A stretch of 64,000 bases of DNA, from positions 1 to 64,000 of IMG/VR virus record IMGVR_UViG_3300031857_000133. One strand, written 5' to 3'. Numbering within the stretch: the first letter of the stretch is position 1; every line of letters begins with the position of its first letter. The stretch comes from a virus. Below are positions 25,696 through 35,223 of this stretch, one piece after another. The notes under the pieces were generated by a model. It was not told the DNA's origin. It did no database searches and saw nothing but the letters and a program-made list of their open reading frames with translations. The position numbers were made by a program, and so were the translations under genes.

Positions 25696-28200
25696 TTATG
25701 TCCATTTAAGGATGATTATACCAGAACCACCAGACGCACCAAAACCTCCTCCACCACCTGTGAAAGAAGAGCCATTAGCACCAACACCAAGACCATCAGA
25801 GTTTCCATTACCACCACCACCTAATCCACCGCCAGTCATGTAAACGGCTCCACCTCCAGGTCCACCGCCGGTTCTGCTACCTCCTCCTCCACCTCCAGAA
25901 TAAAATATAGGAGTTCCTGTAATTGATGATGCAAGACCTATGCCACCATTACCTCCTTGTGTGCCACTTGCTGCATTAGCCCCATTTGCGCCAGCACCAC
26001 CACCGCCACCTCCAGCACCTTGCCATGAACCACCAGCACCAGCACCAATGCCACCACCGGTTCCTTGTGCGGGTGAAACATTAGGAAGATTTCCTATTCC
26101 TCCTATTCCTGTTGCGAATGAATTGTTATCTCCACCACAACCTCCACCACCAGAACCGCCGCCGGCACCGTTATTGCCAATGGTGCCGGGTTCATATGAA
26201 ACTGAAGTGCCTCCCGCACCACCACCAGCAGACCACACTGATGAAGATACATTATAAATTCCTGAATTGGAGCCATTTGATTTTGCTGCGCCACCGGAAC
26301 CAACAATAACCGTATAAGATCCCGGTGAAACGGGATAAGATGTTGATGTACGATAACCACCAGCACCACCACCTCCACCATGCGTTCCACCACCACCACC
26401 TCCACCAGCAACAATCAAATACTCTATTGATGAAACTCCTGTTGGCACATTCCATGTGGCTGTGTTAGAGAAGACTGCAATCTTATTTTGTGTGTCAGAC
26501 ACTTTGATGACTGCAAAACCGGAACCACCTGGTGAACCAGATGTGTAATTACTAGTATACCCGCCACCGCCTCCGCCGCCACCAGTGTTTGTGCCGCCAG
26601 ATGTTGATACATAACTGTTGTTATTGCCTGCGCCGTTACCACCACCACCTTGTCCGCCATTGCCTGCACGTGAATTATTTGCGCCACCGCCACCGCCACC
26701 CGCATACGCCGTATTTGACCCAGTAATTGTAGAAAATATACCTACGCCACCATTGCCACTTTGTATTACAGCAGGATGTGGAGGTGCCGCCCCAACTGAA
26801 CCACCAACTGCACCTGCGCCACCACCTCCGCCACAAAAACCGGCAGGACTATTTCCACCGTTATTGCCTTGTCCAGGTGTACCACTTCCTCCACTGGGTC
26901 CTCCTTGACCACTACCGCCACCGGAACCACCAGCACCTCCATTTTTTTGCGGAGCATTGGTTGCGCCAGGAGCATCACCACCACCAAAACCACCACCCAA
27001 TGCTGTAAATAATACAGCATTAGCGGTATTACCAGCAGACAAAACTGTATTTGAACCGGCTGAACCAGGATTACTTCCGCCGCCACCGGCACCTCCACTA
27101 CCTAATCGAATTGTATAGATTTGATTAGGACCTACTGGATAACTAGTGCCCTGTAATAAACCACCAGCACCACCACCGCCACCTAAAGAGCCACCACCTC
27201 CGCCACCAGCAACTAGTAGATAATCAATTGATGTGATGCCATCAGGTACTGTAAATTGGCCCGTATTTGCAAAAACAAAAATTTGATTTGTAGAATTTCC
27301 AAATCGCCATCTAAGAATGACTAGACCGGAACCGCCAGCACCACCATTTCTAATAGGACTATCACTGCCGCCACCACCGCCACCGCCAGTATTCGTGATT
27401 CCATTCACCGCTGCTACTGGGAAAAGGCCGCCGTTACCACCGCCTCCACCTCCAGGATGAGCAGTCGATGTGTTACCACCTCCACCACCACCACGCACAA
27501 CGGTTTGACCGGAAAACGAAGAGGAAAGACCTGCTCCACCTATGCCGTTTCCAGTGCTTGTATTGTTCGGCGTGGGTTCACTGCCGCCAGCACCACCGGC
27601 GCCGCCACCGCCGCCACCGCCATAACCCCATGCTGGTTGTGGAGAGTTCGTTCCTATTCCGCCAGCATTTCCTTGACCGGGCGTTCCTGTTGCTACTGCT
27701 CCAGTTCCACCAGAACCTCTTCCTCCACCGGAACCACCGCTTCTACCTGGATTATTTCTTCCAGCGCCGCCAGCACCACCACCTATAGCAGTTAAATTTC
27801 CGAATACAGAGTTACTGCCATTGGCAGCATTATCATTCGTGTCTGTGCCTCCAGTGCCACCAGAACCAACAAGTATGGTATATGTTTGTGCGGGCGTTAC
27901 ACCATATCCAGTACCAATCAGATATCCACCAGCGCCTCCACCACCACCATAATATGCACCGCCGCCACCTCCACCTGCAACTAAAAGATAGTCAACTTGT
28001 GTTACACGATCAGGCACTACCCACGATGTACTTTCTGTAAAAATCTGAGTGCCTGTTTCACCAAGCGGAAAATCGATTGGCCAAATATTGCTCAATTTTG
28101 CAAGTTGAATTTCACCTGGTGTCCAAACACCAACTGTGCTATTTGGATTAGCAAGATTTCTACTGCCAATTATACCGCCGTTAAATCTTCTGATTGCCAT
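25696..28200 (-). CDS. Glycine-rich adhesin-like protein, three modules
   Basis: This gene encodes 834 residues. The N-terminus (NGGIIGSRNLANP, then VGVWTPGEIQLAKLSNIWP) is shared with the next gene and is probably the attachment part. Three glycine-rich modules follow at ~55-300, ~305-570 and ~575-834, each opening like TSWVVPDRVTQVDYLLVAGG, continuing in GGGG lattices with YTILVGSGG-type strands, and closing in SGLVILRW or SGIIILKW. The modules differ in the variable loops, as expected for receptor-binding tips. The plus-strand proline-rich frames in this region are shadows of the glycine code. Confidence 0.85.
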   Translation of the reverse strand: MAIRRFNGGIIGSRNLANPNSTVGVWTPGEIQLAKLSNIWPIDFPLGETGTQIFTESTSWVVPDRVTQVDYLLVAGGGGGGAYYGGGGGAGGYLIGTGYGVTPAQTYTILVGSGGTGGTDTNDNAANGSNSVFGNLTAIGGGAGGAGRNNPGRSGGSGGGRGSGGTGAVATGTPGQGNAGGIGTNSPQPAWGYGGGGGGGAGGAGGSEPTPNNTSTGNGIGGAGLSSSFSGQTVVRGGGGGGNTSTAHPGGGGGGNGGLFPVAAVNGITNTGGGGGGGSDSPIRNGGAGGSGLVILRWRFGNSTNQIFVFANTGQFTVPDGITSIDYLLVAGGGGGGSLGGGGGAGGLLQGTSYPVGPNQIYTIRLGSGGAGGGGSNPGSAGSNTVLSAGNTANAVLFTALGGGFGGGDAPGATNAPQKNGGAGGSGGGSGQGGPSGGSGTPGQGNNGGNSPAGFCGGGGGAGAVGGSVGAAPPHPAVIQSGNGGVGIFSTITGSNTAYAGGGGGGANNSRAGNGGQGGGGNGAGNNNSYVSTSGGTNTGGGGGGGGYTSNYTSGSPGGSGFAVIKVSDTQNKIAVFSNTATWNVPTGVSSIEYLIVAGGGGGGGTHGGGGGAGGYRTSTSYPVSPGSYTVIVGSGGAAKSNGSNSGIYNVSSSVWSAGGGAGGTSVSYEPGTIGNNGAGGGSGGGGCGGDNNSFATGIGGIGNLPNVSPAQGTGGGIGAGAGGSWQGAGGGGGGAGANGANAASGTQGGNGGIGLASSITGTPIFYSGGGGGGSRTGGGPGGGAVYMTGGGLGGGGNGNSDGLGVGANGSSFTGGGGGFGASGGSGIIILKWT

Positions 28201-28203
28201 TTA

Positions 28204-30645
28204 TTATGCCCATCTAAGAACAGCGATACCGGAACCTCCTGCCATACCGCCGCCGCCTCCACCACCAGTTGATGCAATTCCCATGACTCCCGAATTACCT
28301 CCGCCGTATAACCAATTGAATGTGCTGTTATCATTTCCAGCACCACTACCTGACGCAGTGCCACCTCCAGCATAACCTGTATTGGCACCAGTAATCGAAC
28401 TATAAATTCCTCTACCACCTGAACCACCGCCAGAGCCATAAAAACCACCATCTACACCAGCACTTGTAGCTCCACCTCCACCACCACCCACGGTGGCGCC
28501 ACCAGCTCCTATGCTAAAACCACTGGCGCCATTATTTCCTTGACCGGGCGTTCCTAAACCAAAACCACCGCCAAAATTTGAACCACCACCAGAACCACCA
28601 CTTGCAGCAGGACCATCATTGCCAGCTCCACGACCTCCACCCAATGCAATAACAGTAGATATGCCTGTTCCTGAAATACCAGTGTTTCCTCCATTCGCAC
28701 CAGCAGCACCACCAGCACCCACTGTCACTGTGTATGTTTCACCGGGAGTAACTGGAAATGATGGACTACTTAAAACGCCACCCGCACCACCACCACCGCC
28801 AGGATTTCCTGCACCTCCTCCACCGCCACCGCCAACAAATAAGTATTGAATTGAAGTTACTCCAGCAGGAACTTGCCAGGGAGTAGTGTTAGTAACATTC
28901 GCAAAGTTGTTTTGATTTACAGCAAGTCTAATTAGCACAAGACCTGAACCACCTGCTGCGATTCGTCCACCGCCACCTCCAGTATTTGTGTTTGCAGATG
29001 AACCGTTAGTTCCGCCACCAAAAGGTGTACCTAACCATGGTGCACCAGAAGAATACAATGCGTATCCTCCACCGCCATATCCACTAGTACCACCTCCGCC
29101 ACCACCATAAGCAACATTAGAGCCGCTAAATGTGGAAAATATTCCTATTCCACCGTTAGAAAGTCCGTTTCCGTTACCAACGCCTCCGGCACCACCGCCT
29201 CCACCGCCAATTTGAAACATTGGTGCACCTGAGCCTGGACCACCAGCAAAACCTTGTCCTGCTATACCTGCGCCTTGATTTGCTCCACCGCCATTGCCAC
29301 CGCCTCCAGAACCACCTGAAGAACCACCACCAGCGTCACCACCACCGCCACCACCACCGACCGCACAAAATAGAACATTTGCATCAACAGTATTTCCAAA
29401 AGAAATTAGTGTATTGCTTCCTCTTGTTCCAATTGCTGACGGTGCGGCAGCAGCCCCACCACCTCCAATCACGACTGTATATTTTTGTCGTGGAACCACA
29501 GGAAAACCAGTTCCTTGCAATACGCCACCAGCACCACCGCCTCCAGCAGAACCGCCACTACCACCTGAACCACCTCCTGCGATCATGAAGTAACTCATTA
29601 ATGAAAAACCTGTAGGTACTTCAAACTGTCCTGATGAATCAAAAACAAAGTAACGATTTTCACTTGGCGGTTGCGCCGCATAACGAAGAATTACAACGCC
29701 TGAGCCACCCGCACCTCCACCTCCTGCACCTCCAGTGCCGGAAAAACTAGAAGCACCTCCTCCACCACCCGTGAAGGTGTTACCAGAAGCAGCAAATCCA
29801 CCATTGACAGGTGAACCATTGCCACCACCGAAAGGTGTGCCTAACCATGGTGCACCCGTTGAATATAATGCATATCCACCGCCACCTTTGCCTTCAGTGG
29901 TACCACGATAATCTCCACAACCTCCACCACCGCCAGCGTATGCAACGTTTGCACCACTTATCGAAGAAAATATTCCTATGCCACCATTGCCCGATCTTGC
30001 TGGACTTGCTTGTCCGTTTGCTCCTGCGCCACCAGCACCACCGCCACCTCCTCCAGTACCAACAGTAGGAGTGGCCACTCCAAAAAAACCACCATTATTA
30101 CCCTGTCCTGGTGTGCCTAGTCCAACAGCAGGTCCTCCACCGCCACCAGAGCCACCAGAAAAACCAGGCAAATTATAAGCAGTGCCAGCACCACCACCAA
30201 TTGACCAAAGTGCAGGAAAAGATGACGATGACCAAATACCAGAGTTTGAACCATTAGCACCACTACCAGTGTACAACGGTGCTACCGGCAAACCACCAGC
30301 ACCACCGGCACCTACAACTATAGTATATGTCTGTCCCGGCACCACAGAAAGTCCTGTTCCTTGAAGAACTCCTCCTGCACCACCGCCGCCACTTGAATTA
30401 TGAGAACCTCCACCTCCACCACCCACAATAAAATATTCGACAGATCGAACATCTGTTGGAGCAGTCCAAGTTGTAGTCTGTGTGAATGTTTGAATGCTGG
30501 AAATATCAGCAGATAAATCAACTGGCCATAAATTAGCCAGTCTACTGATACTTATCTGATCAAGTGTCCAGACACCAGATACTTGACCTGCTCTTGTTGT
30601 TGAGTTTACTAGGCCAATGATGCCGCCATTCAAACCTAAAGGCAT
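28204..30645 (-). CDS. Glycine-rich adhesin-like protein, three modules (paralogue)
   Basis: This gene encodes 813 residues. The N-terminus (LNGGIIGLVNSTT, then VSGVWTLDQISISRLANLWP) matches the neighbouring 834-residue protein. Modules open at ~50 (TTTWTAPTDVRSVEYFIVGG), ~335 (GQFEVPTGFSLMSYFMIAGG) and ~585 (TPWQVPAGVTSIQYLFVGGG). Modules 1 and 2 share WLGTPFGGGNGS-type loops. It arose together with 25696-28200 by gene duplication, judging by domain order. A TAATG overlap couples it to the 127-residue beta protein upstream. Confidence 0.85.
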   Translation of the reverse strand: MPLGLNGGIIGLVNSTTRAGQVSGVWTLDQISISRLANLWPVDLSADISSIQTFTQTTTWTAPTDVRSVEYFIVGGGGGGSHNSSGGGGAGGVLQGTGLSVVPGQTYTIVVGAGGAGGLPVAPLYTGSGANGSNSGIWSSSSFPALWSIGGGAGTAYNLPGFSGGSGGGGGPAVGLGTPGQGNNGGFFGVATPTVGTGGGGGGAGGAGANGQASPARSGNGGIGIFSSISGANVAYAGGGGGCGDYRGTTEGKGGGGYALYSTGAPWLGTPFGGGNGSPVNGGFAASGNTFTGGGGGASSFSGTGGAGGGGAGGSGVVILRYAAQPPSENRYFVFDSSGQFEVPTGFSLMSYFMIAGGGSGGSGGSAGGGGAGGVLQGTGFPVVPRQKYTVVIGGGGAAAAPSAIGTRGSNTLISFGNTVDANVLFCAVGGGGGGGDAGGGSSGGSGGGGNGGGANQGAGIAGQGFAGGPGSGAPMFQIGGGGGGAGGVGNGNGLSNGGIGIFSTFSGSNVAYGGGGGGTSGYGGGGYALYSSGAPWLGTPFGGGTNGSSANTNTGGGGGRIAAGGSGLVLIRLAVNQNNFANVTNTTPWQVPAGVTSIQYLFVGGGGGGGAGNPGGGGGAGGVLSSPSFPVTPGETYTVTVGAGGAAGANGGNTGISGTGISTVIALGGGRGAGNDGPAASGGSGGGSNFGGGFGLGTPGQGNNGASGFSIGAGGATVGGGGGGATSAGVDGGFYGSGGGSGGRGIYSSITGANTGYAGGGTASGSGAGNDNSTFNWLYGGGNSGVMGIASTGGGGGGGMAGGSGIAVLRWA

Positions 30646-31028
30646 TAAGTAATCTCTTCAAACGATGAAATAAAGTGAAGACGGTTATTTGAATCTGCTC
30701 TTACTCTGATTTGGTCACCCTCTTCAAGATATAGAGTTTTTGAAAGAATGTCTAATGAAGACTTTGCTGGCACTGTGATAACATTTGCCAATGCATAAGT
30801 TGTGTTACCAAGACCCGTACTTGTATTTTGTGCGCCAAACTTAAACAAATCGATTGATACATTACCAGCATTTGTGCCGTCAACGTTTGAAACGATGATA
30901 GTATTAATTTTAAATACTTTATTTGAATTAACAGGATTTACAATCACAGACGAAAAAACAGTCGTCACATTAGCAACGTTACTTTTGCCTAAAATATTCG
31001 ATACGTTTACTATATTTGGCGCTGCCAT
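30645..31028 (-). CDS. Small beta-structured tail protein
   Basis: This gene encodes 127 residues. The strands SNKVFKINTIIVSNVDGT, YALANVITVPAKSSLDIL and KTLYLEEGDQIRVRAD follow the same layout as the products of 12471, 34316 and 35223: a boundary strand, an 'xIxVxNxDGT' strand, then 'LxxGDxIxV'. It is coupled by TAATG to the large glycine-rich gene. Function unknown; probably structural. Confidence 0.75.
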   Translation of the reverse strand: MAAPNIVNVSNILGKSNVANVTTVFSSVIVNPVNSNKVFKINTIIVSNVDGTNAGNVSIDLFKFGAQNTSTGLGNTTYALANVITVPAKSSLDILSKTLYLEEGDQIRVRADSNNRLHFISSFEEIT

Positions 31029-31041
31029 TTCTTTTCCTTAA

Positions 31042-31971
31042 TTAAGAAGAACGTATAAGTCTAACGATTACGATACCAGAACCTCCAGCACCAGCAACGG
31101 ATGGTCCGCCGCCACCGCCGCCACCGCCAGTATGTGCGACACCATTTTCACCTGGTGATAAATCTATACCACCACCTCTGCCCGCACCAAAAGGTGTGCC
31201 CACAAATGCTCCATGGGGAGGTAAAGTTGAACTTTCTGACCCATAATGACCCGGTAGTTTAGAGTTGCCACCACCAGCAAATCCTGTACCAGGATATCCA
31301 TAAATTCCATAATCACCACCAGCACCGGCACCTCCACCACCATATGCAGTATTAGCACCACTTATGCTAGAAAAAATTCCTCTGCCACCGTCTCCTGGTG
31401 TATCTAAGCCAGCACTTCCAGTACCTCCACCGCCACCTTGTCCAAGAAATCCAGCTCCGCCACCGTTATTGCCCTCTGAGGGGCTATATCCACCAACATT
31501 TCCAGAACCGCCTGCATGATACGACTGATTACCTCCACCTCCTGCACCACCACCCGAACCGCCAGGACCACCACCATTACCTGTGCCAGGACTATCATTA
31601 ATGCCCGCACCATAACCACCACCTGTTGACCAATATGCAGGAAATGGTGAAGCAGAAAATATACCCGAATTTGATCCTGAAGCTCCCAATACAGGACCAT
31701 TACTTCCACCACCGCCAACTTGAACTGTATATGATGTGCCAGGAGTTACTGATATGGATGTAATAGTTCTGACACCACCAGCTCCACCACCTCCTGAAGG
31801 GGCACGACTAGCAGCACCTCCACCTCCAGCGACAATTAAAACATCCATTGATGTAACTGTGGGTGGTATTACAAAAGTGCCACTGCTGGTAAATAATAAT
31901 CTTCCAGTTGACGGCCTTCTAGTCAAAAACGCCACAGATGCGGTTGATATTAGCGTGTTCAATCTAGGCAT
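31042..31971 (-). CDS. Glycine-rich adhesin-like protein, one module
   Basis: This gene encodes 309 residues. After a short N-terminus (PRLNTLISTASVAFLTRRPS) a single module opens with GTFVIPPTVTSMDVLIVAGG and closes with SGIVIVRLIRSS. It contains loops KLPGHYGSESSTLPPHGAF and AGRGGGIDLSPGENG not found in its paralogues. It follows the 318-residue fibre-like protein by one base. Confidence 0.83.
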   Translation of the reverse strand: MPRLNTLISTASVAFLTRRPSTGRLLFTSSGTFVIPPTVTSMDVLIVAGGGGAASRAPSGGGGAGGVRTITSISVTPGTSYTVQVGGGGSNGPVLGASGSNSGIFSASPFPAYWSTGGGYGAGINDSPGTGNGGGPGGSGGGAGGGGNQSYHAGGSGNVGGYSPSEGNNGGGAGFLGQGGGGGTGSAGLDTPGDGGRGIFSSISGANTAYGGGGAGAGGDYGIYGYPGTGFAGGGNSKLPGHYGSESSTLPPHGAFVGTPFGAGRGGGIDLSPGENGVAHTGGGGGGGGPSVAGAGGSGIVIVRLIRSS

Positions 31972-31972
31972 T

Positions 31973-32929
31973 TTAACCTATCTGTGCTGTTGTATTTGAC
32001 AATAATACGGTATAAGTGTTAGCGGCTCTTTTAACAACACTAATATTAAACATGTTCAATTCTACTCCTGTTCCAGGAATAGTAGCAGCGTATACTGGTG
32101 CCACGTTACCGACATAAAAAATATTATTTGCACCGGCCTGATCTGGATTCGAACGATTCGTTGCAATCAAACCACCATCAATGAAAACGTTGGCAGAATG
32201 TCTTCCTCCACTTGTTGTTGAATGGCGTAACATAATTGAAATTGTCATTGTTTCGCCAACTCGAATGACGGAATCAAAAGTATTAGTATTATTTGCTCGT
32301 AGATTAAATGTTACATTTGCGGAAGTATTCGACGTAAAATAGTAAAGCGTGTTATTGGCAACATCGATGTTTATATTTCCAGATGGAGCAGTAGAAAATA
32401 AGTTTGTAGTCTCGTTAGTTCTTGTTAATGTTAGAGTCAAATTTGGTGCCAACACATTTGATGTAATGCCACCGCCAGCAAAGTTATTTGCACTAACTGC
32501 ACCAACCCCAATATTGTTTCCAGAAATGGCACCGACACCAATATTATTTCCAGAAACAGCGCCAGTTCCTAATAAGTTACCAGTAATTTGACCAGCAACA
32601 ATATTATTAGCACGAATGATAACACCGGCTAATTTTCCAGGAGTAACAGAACCGTCAGCAGGAACTTGTGTTGCCATTACGCCGTCACCTAGATGATGAA
32701 CAACAATATTATTTGTTCCAGTAGCAGGTGGACTAGTGAAGAAAATAAAATTACTATCAAGAGTATAATCAACTCCAGGAGTTTTATAAACTCCTGAAAT
32801 AAAAACAGCGATAGACGCAACACTTGCAGGTGAGCGTACCATCGGACCAAATGCCGTTGTGACGTTATCACCATTAAATACGTCTATTACAAATGGTACT
32901 GAGGTTACTTGATTGCCAATATATGACAT
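31973..32929 (-). CDS. Tail fibre-like protein: beta module, NNI repeats, C-terminal beta domain
   Basis: This gene encodes 318 residues in three parts. Residues ~1-90 form a beta module (IAVFISGVYKTPGVDYTL, FIFFTSPPATGTNNIVVHHL). Residues ~95-165 are short repeats (ANNIVAGQITGNLLG, SGNNIGVGAISGNNIGVGAV). Residues ~175-318 are the C-terminal domain shared with 13139 and 14991 (LYYFTSNTSANVTFNLRAN, VELNMFNISVVKRAANTYTV). The N-terminal MSYIGNxxxxxxF is shared with 34675-35223. It looks like a complete small fibre: base, shaft and tip. Confidence 0.8.
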   Translation of the reverse strand: MSYIGNQVTSVPFVIDVFNGDNVTTAFGPMVRSPASVASIAVFISGVYKTPGVDYTLDSNFIFFTSPPATGTNNIVVHHLGDGVMATQVPADGSVTPGKLAGVIIRANNIVAGQITGNLLGTGAVSGNNIGVGAISGNNIGVGAVSANNFAGGGITSNVLAPNLTLTLTRTNETTNLFSTAPSGNINIDVANNTLYYFTSNTSANVTFNLRANNTNTFDSVIRVGETMTISIMLRHSTTSGGRHSANVFIDGGLIATNRSNPDQAGANNIFYVGNVAPVYAATIPGTGVELNMFNISVVKRAANTYTVLLSNTTAQIG

Positions 32930-32940
32930 TTAATTTCCTA

Positions 32941-33360
32941 TTATTCGTATGTGGGTCTTACTGGTGGCTCACCCGCTGGTCTAGGAAACTTATCGTTGAT
33001 TTCTTTGATTGATTCATAGAATCTTGTTCCTTTTCCTGGTATCTCACTAGCATCCATTGCTTGCCACAAACTATCAATTAAAACTACAATATCAGGATAG
33101 TTTGCCGCACGATCAACAAAGTGTTGCCAGTAGTCAATAAACTTATTCTGATATTCTAATTCTTTAAAAATTTCTTCTTTTGTAGGTGGTTTTGTATCCG
33201 CTTCATCTTCCCATCTTGTAAATTCAAAATGTCCACCCGATGCAGACATATCATATCTTGCTGTAGGTCTTAACGCTTTAATTGCAGTATCAATACCACA
33301 CACAAGTTTGTTGTTGTTACCAACCAAATATTGTGCATATGCGATTTGATCATTATTCAT
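32941..33360 (-). CDS. Small conserved protein, XkdW-like, possible fibre assembly factor
   Basis: This gene encodes 139 residues. The segment AIKALRPTARYDMSA followed by RWEDEADTKPPTKEEIFKEL resembles the short 'ALRPxA...W.D....PTxEEI' motif of XkdW-like phage proteins found near tail fibre genes. The C-terminal half is helical and charged with DSLWQAMDASEIPGKG. It begins a transcription unit: CATAAATA lies 25 bases upstream and AGGAG precedes the ATG. The assembly-factor role is inferred. Confidence 0.7.
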   Translation of the reverse strand: MNNDQIAYAQYLVGNNNKLVCGIDTAIKALRPTARYDMSASGGHFEFTRWEDEADTKPPTKEEIFKELEYQNKFIDYWQHFVDRAANYPDIVVLIDSLWQAMDASEIPGKGTRFYESIKEINDKFPRPAGEPPVRPTYE

Positions 33361-33385
33361 TCAATCACTCCTAATAAAATAAAAA

Positions 33386-33393
33386 TATTTATG
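33386..33393 (-). promoter_or_regulatory. Late promoter motif CATAAATA before 32941-33360
   Basis: The minus strand reads CATAAATA in the 37-base gap, 25 bases before the ATG, with AGGAG between. Confidence 0.6.
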
Positions 33394-33397
33394 ACAA

Positions 33398-34303
33398 TCA
33401 CCAAGTAATTAATATAATACCTGAACCACCAGAACCACTCAGTGCAGACATTGGTCCTGCACTACCACCTCCACCACCACCTCTATTTGCAATACCACTC
33501 TCGGCTAAGACTGGACCACCAGCGTTTGATGAACCAAATGAACCAGCATTACCGCCACCACCACCAAACCCCCATTTACTAGGATCGTGTGGAGCACCAC
33601 CACCTCCAGCGGCGTAGCCGACATTTGCTCCACTAATTGAAGAGAATATACCTACGCCGCCATTACCACCTTTAAATCCTGCAAATGGACCTGGTGTGCT
33701 TTCACCAACAGCACCAGCACCACCGCCTCCACCGCCTCCACCAGAAAATCCACCATCACGGTTTCCATTGCTTGACCCACCATTATTTCCTTCTGATGGA
33801 TTAAAACCTCCAAGATTCCCACCACCACCACCAGCACTTCTATTATCGCCTTGTTGTCCGCCGCCGCCAGAACCGCCGCTACGTCCACCAGTATTGAAAC
33901 CAGGATTTGTTATGCCACCGCCACCGCCACCGCCCGTTGCTGAGATTGCTGGAAATGGTGCAGGTCCAGTTATCGTTGATGCAGATCCATCAAAACCCTG
34001 ATTAAATGGACTACCATCGGTTCCAATTTTTCCACTTCCGCCAGCGCCAATCGTAAATGTATAAGTTGATCCCGGTACAACCGTAGCAATTCCCGATCTA
34101 ACTCCACCAGCGCCTCCACCAGCACCAAAATTTCCACCACCGCCTCCGCCGCCGGCCACAATTAGATAATTAATGCTTGATACTCCAGACGGTGCTTGCC
34201 AAACACCAGACGCATTAAAAGTGCCTAATCTTTGAAAAACTGCACCGGTTCTAGTAAATGAACTTCTAGAAACTAAACTATTTGAAATTCTTTTAATGGC
34301 CAT
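33398..34303 (-). CDS. Glycine-rich adhesin-like protein, one module (duplicated cassette)
   Basis: This gene encodes 301 residues. The N-terminus (IKRISNSLVSRSSFTRTGAV) leads into one module opening GVWQAPSGVSSINYLIVAGG and closing SGGSGIILITW. It is the counterpart of 11557-12471: both are downstream of a ~110-residue beta protein and an NNI-repeat protein in the same order. Loops differ (HDPSKWGFGGG, GPVLAESGIANRGG), as expected after duplication and divergence. Confidence 0.85.
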   Translation of the reverse strand: MAIKRISNSLVSRSSFTRTGAVFQRLGTFNASGVWQAPSGVSSINYLIVAGGGGGGGNFGAGGGAGGVRSGIATVVPGSTYTFTIGAGGSGKIGTDGSPFNQGFDGSASTITGPAPFPAISATGGGGGGGITNPGFNTGGRSGGSGGGGQQGDNRSAGGGGGNLGGFNPSEGNNGGSSNGNRDGGFSGGGGGGGGAGAVGESTPGPFAGFKGGNGGVGIFSSISGANVGYAAGGGGAPHDPSKWGFGGGGGNAGSFGSSNAGGPVLAESGIANRGGGGGGSAGPMSALSGSGGSGIILITW

Positions 34304-34315
34304 TCAAAATCCTAA

Positions 34316-34660
34316 TTAATATATTTCTGTACCGAAAGCGGAGAAAGTCAACAGCGAACTGTTTGCATTTACTGATATAATTGAACCTGCATTCATCGTG
34401 ATGCCGAGTGTTAGTGTGACTGAATCTTTAGCAGGACAGTTGACACGATAAGCAATGTAATTTGTATTTGAAACAGCAACACCACCTACATTTACTGCAA
34501 TACTAAATGAATTACCTATACCATCAAGCGTAGTATCATTTAAATTTGCAACCGTAATTGTCGAAATAATCGCTGAATTTCCAGATGGAACTGTGTATAG
34601 AGTTGCTAGTGTGTTCGCCGCTGGATTAGATTGACCCAAAATTCTATATGTTCTTGCCAT
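34316..34660 (-). CDS. Small beta-structured tail protein (paralogue of 12471-12800)
   Basis: This gene encodes 114 residues. It aligns by eye along its whole length with the 109-residue protein at 12471-12800: RTYRILGQSNPAANTLATLY, VPSGNSAIISTITVANL, then SVTLTLGITMNAGSIISVNA and the end TFSAFGTEIY. It has a four-residue insert (TLDGIGN region). It lies in the same gene order as its paralogue, which supports block duplication. Confidence 0.8.
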   Translation of the reverse strand: MARTYRILGQSNPAANTLATLYTVPSGNSAIISTITVANLNDTTLDGIGNSFSIAVNVGGVAVSNTNYIAYRVNCPAKDSVTLTLGITMNAGSIISVNANSSLLTFSAFGTEIY

Positions 34661-34674
34661 TTGTTATTTTCCTT

Positions 34675-35223
34675 TTACATTCCACCAAATAGAAAAGCAT
34701 CATCAAAGATGTCTGGTGGTGTTACAATCGCATTTCCTGTTATTGTGTTGTTTGCTATTAAGTTGCCAGTAATTTGTCCAGTTGCAATTAAATTTCCAGT
34801 AATTGTAGCAGCAACAATATTGTTACCACGAATAGCATTTGCTGGTATTTTACCACCCAAAACTGCACCATCCGCAATTTTTGTTGTTGTCACTGCACTC
34901 GTTGCCAGTTTTGTTTCCGTTACGGCGCCTGCCAAAATTTGTGATTCTGCAACTTGATTAAATGTAATTGCTACTGGCGCAAGATATCTGACTGTAATAT
35001 TGTTTGTTCCAGCAGAGGGTGCTTCATCAAATGTCATTAAACCATTTGTTACGGTGTAAGAAGTCGTGGGTGTTTGAACAACACCATTCACAACAACTTC
35101 AATTACTCTAGGGTCATCAATGTCTCTGGTTAAAGTAAACTCAGTACATGCACCTGTACCGTTAAAACTGTCAACGGTTATTGTAAAAGCATTTACTTCT
35201 GGTTCGTTGCCAATATATGACAT
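34675..35223 (-). CDS. Fibre-like protein: beta module plus NNI/TGNLI repeats
   Basis: This gene encodes 182 residues. Residues ~1-95 hold the beta module (VIEVVVNGVVQTPTTSYTV, LMTFDEAPSAGTNNITVRYL); ~100-170 are repeats (IRGNNIVAATITGNLIATGQ, ITGNLIANNTITGNAIV); the end is FDDAFLFGGM. It corresponds to 12810-13130 with an extra N-terminal module. It overlaps the next upstream gene by TAATG. Confidence 0.78.
   Translation of the reverse strand: MSYIGNEPEVNAFTITVDSFNGTGACTEFTLTRDIDDPRVIEVVVNGVVQTPTTSYTVTNGLMTFDEAPSAGTNNITVRYLAPVAITFNQVAESQILAGAVTETKLATSAVTTTKIADGAVLGGKIPANAIRGNNIVAATITGNLIATGQITGNLIANNTITGNAIVTPPDIFDDAFLFGGM

Noticed and set aside
25580-30370. Plus-strand proline-rich frames (long runs of Pro) and other plus-strand frames across the glycine-rich genes
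   Set aside because: They are the reverse complement of glycine codons, have no ribosome sites, and lie opposite clear minus-strand genes.
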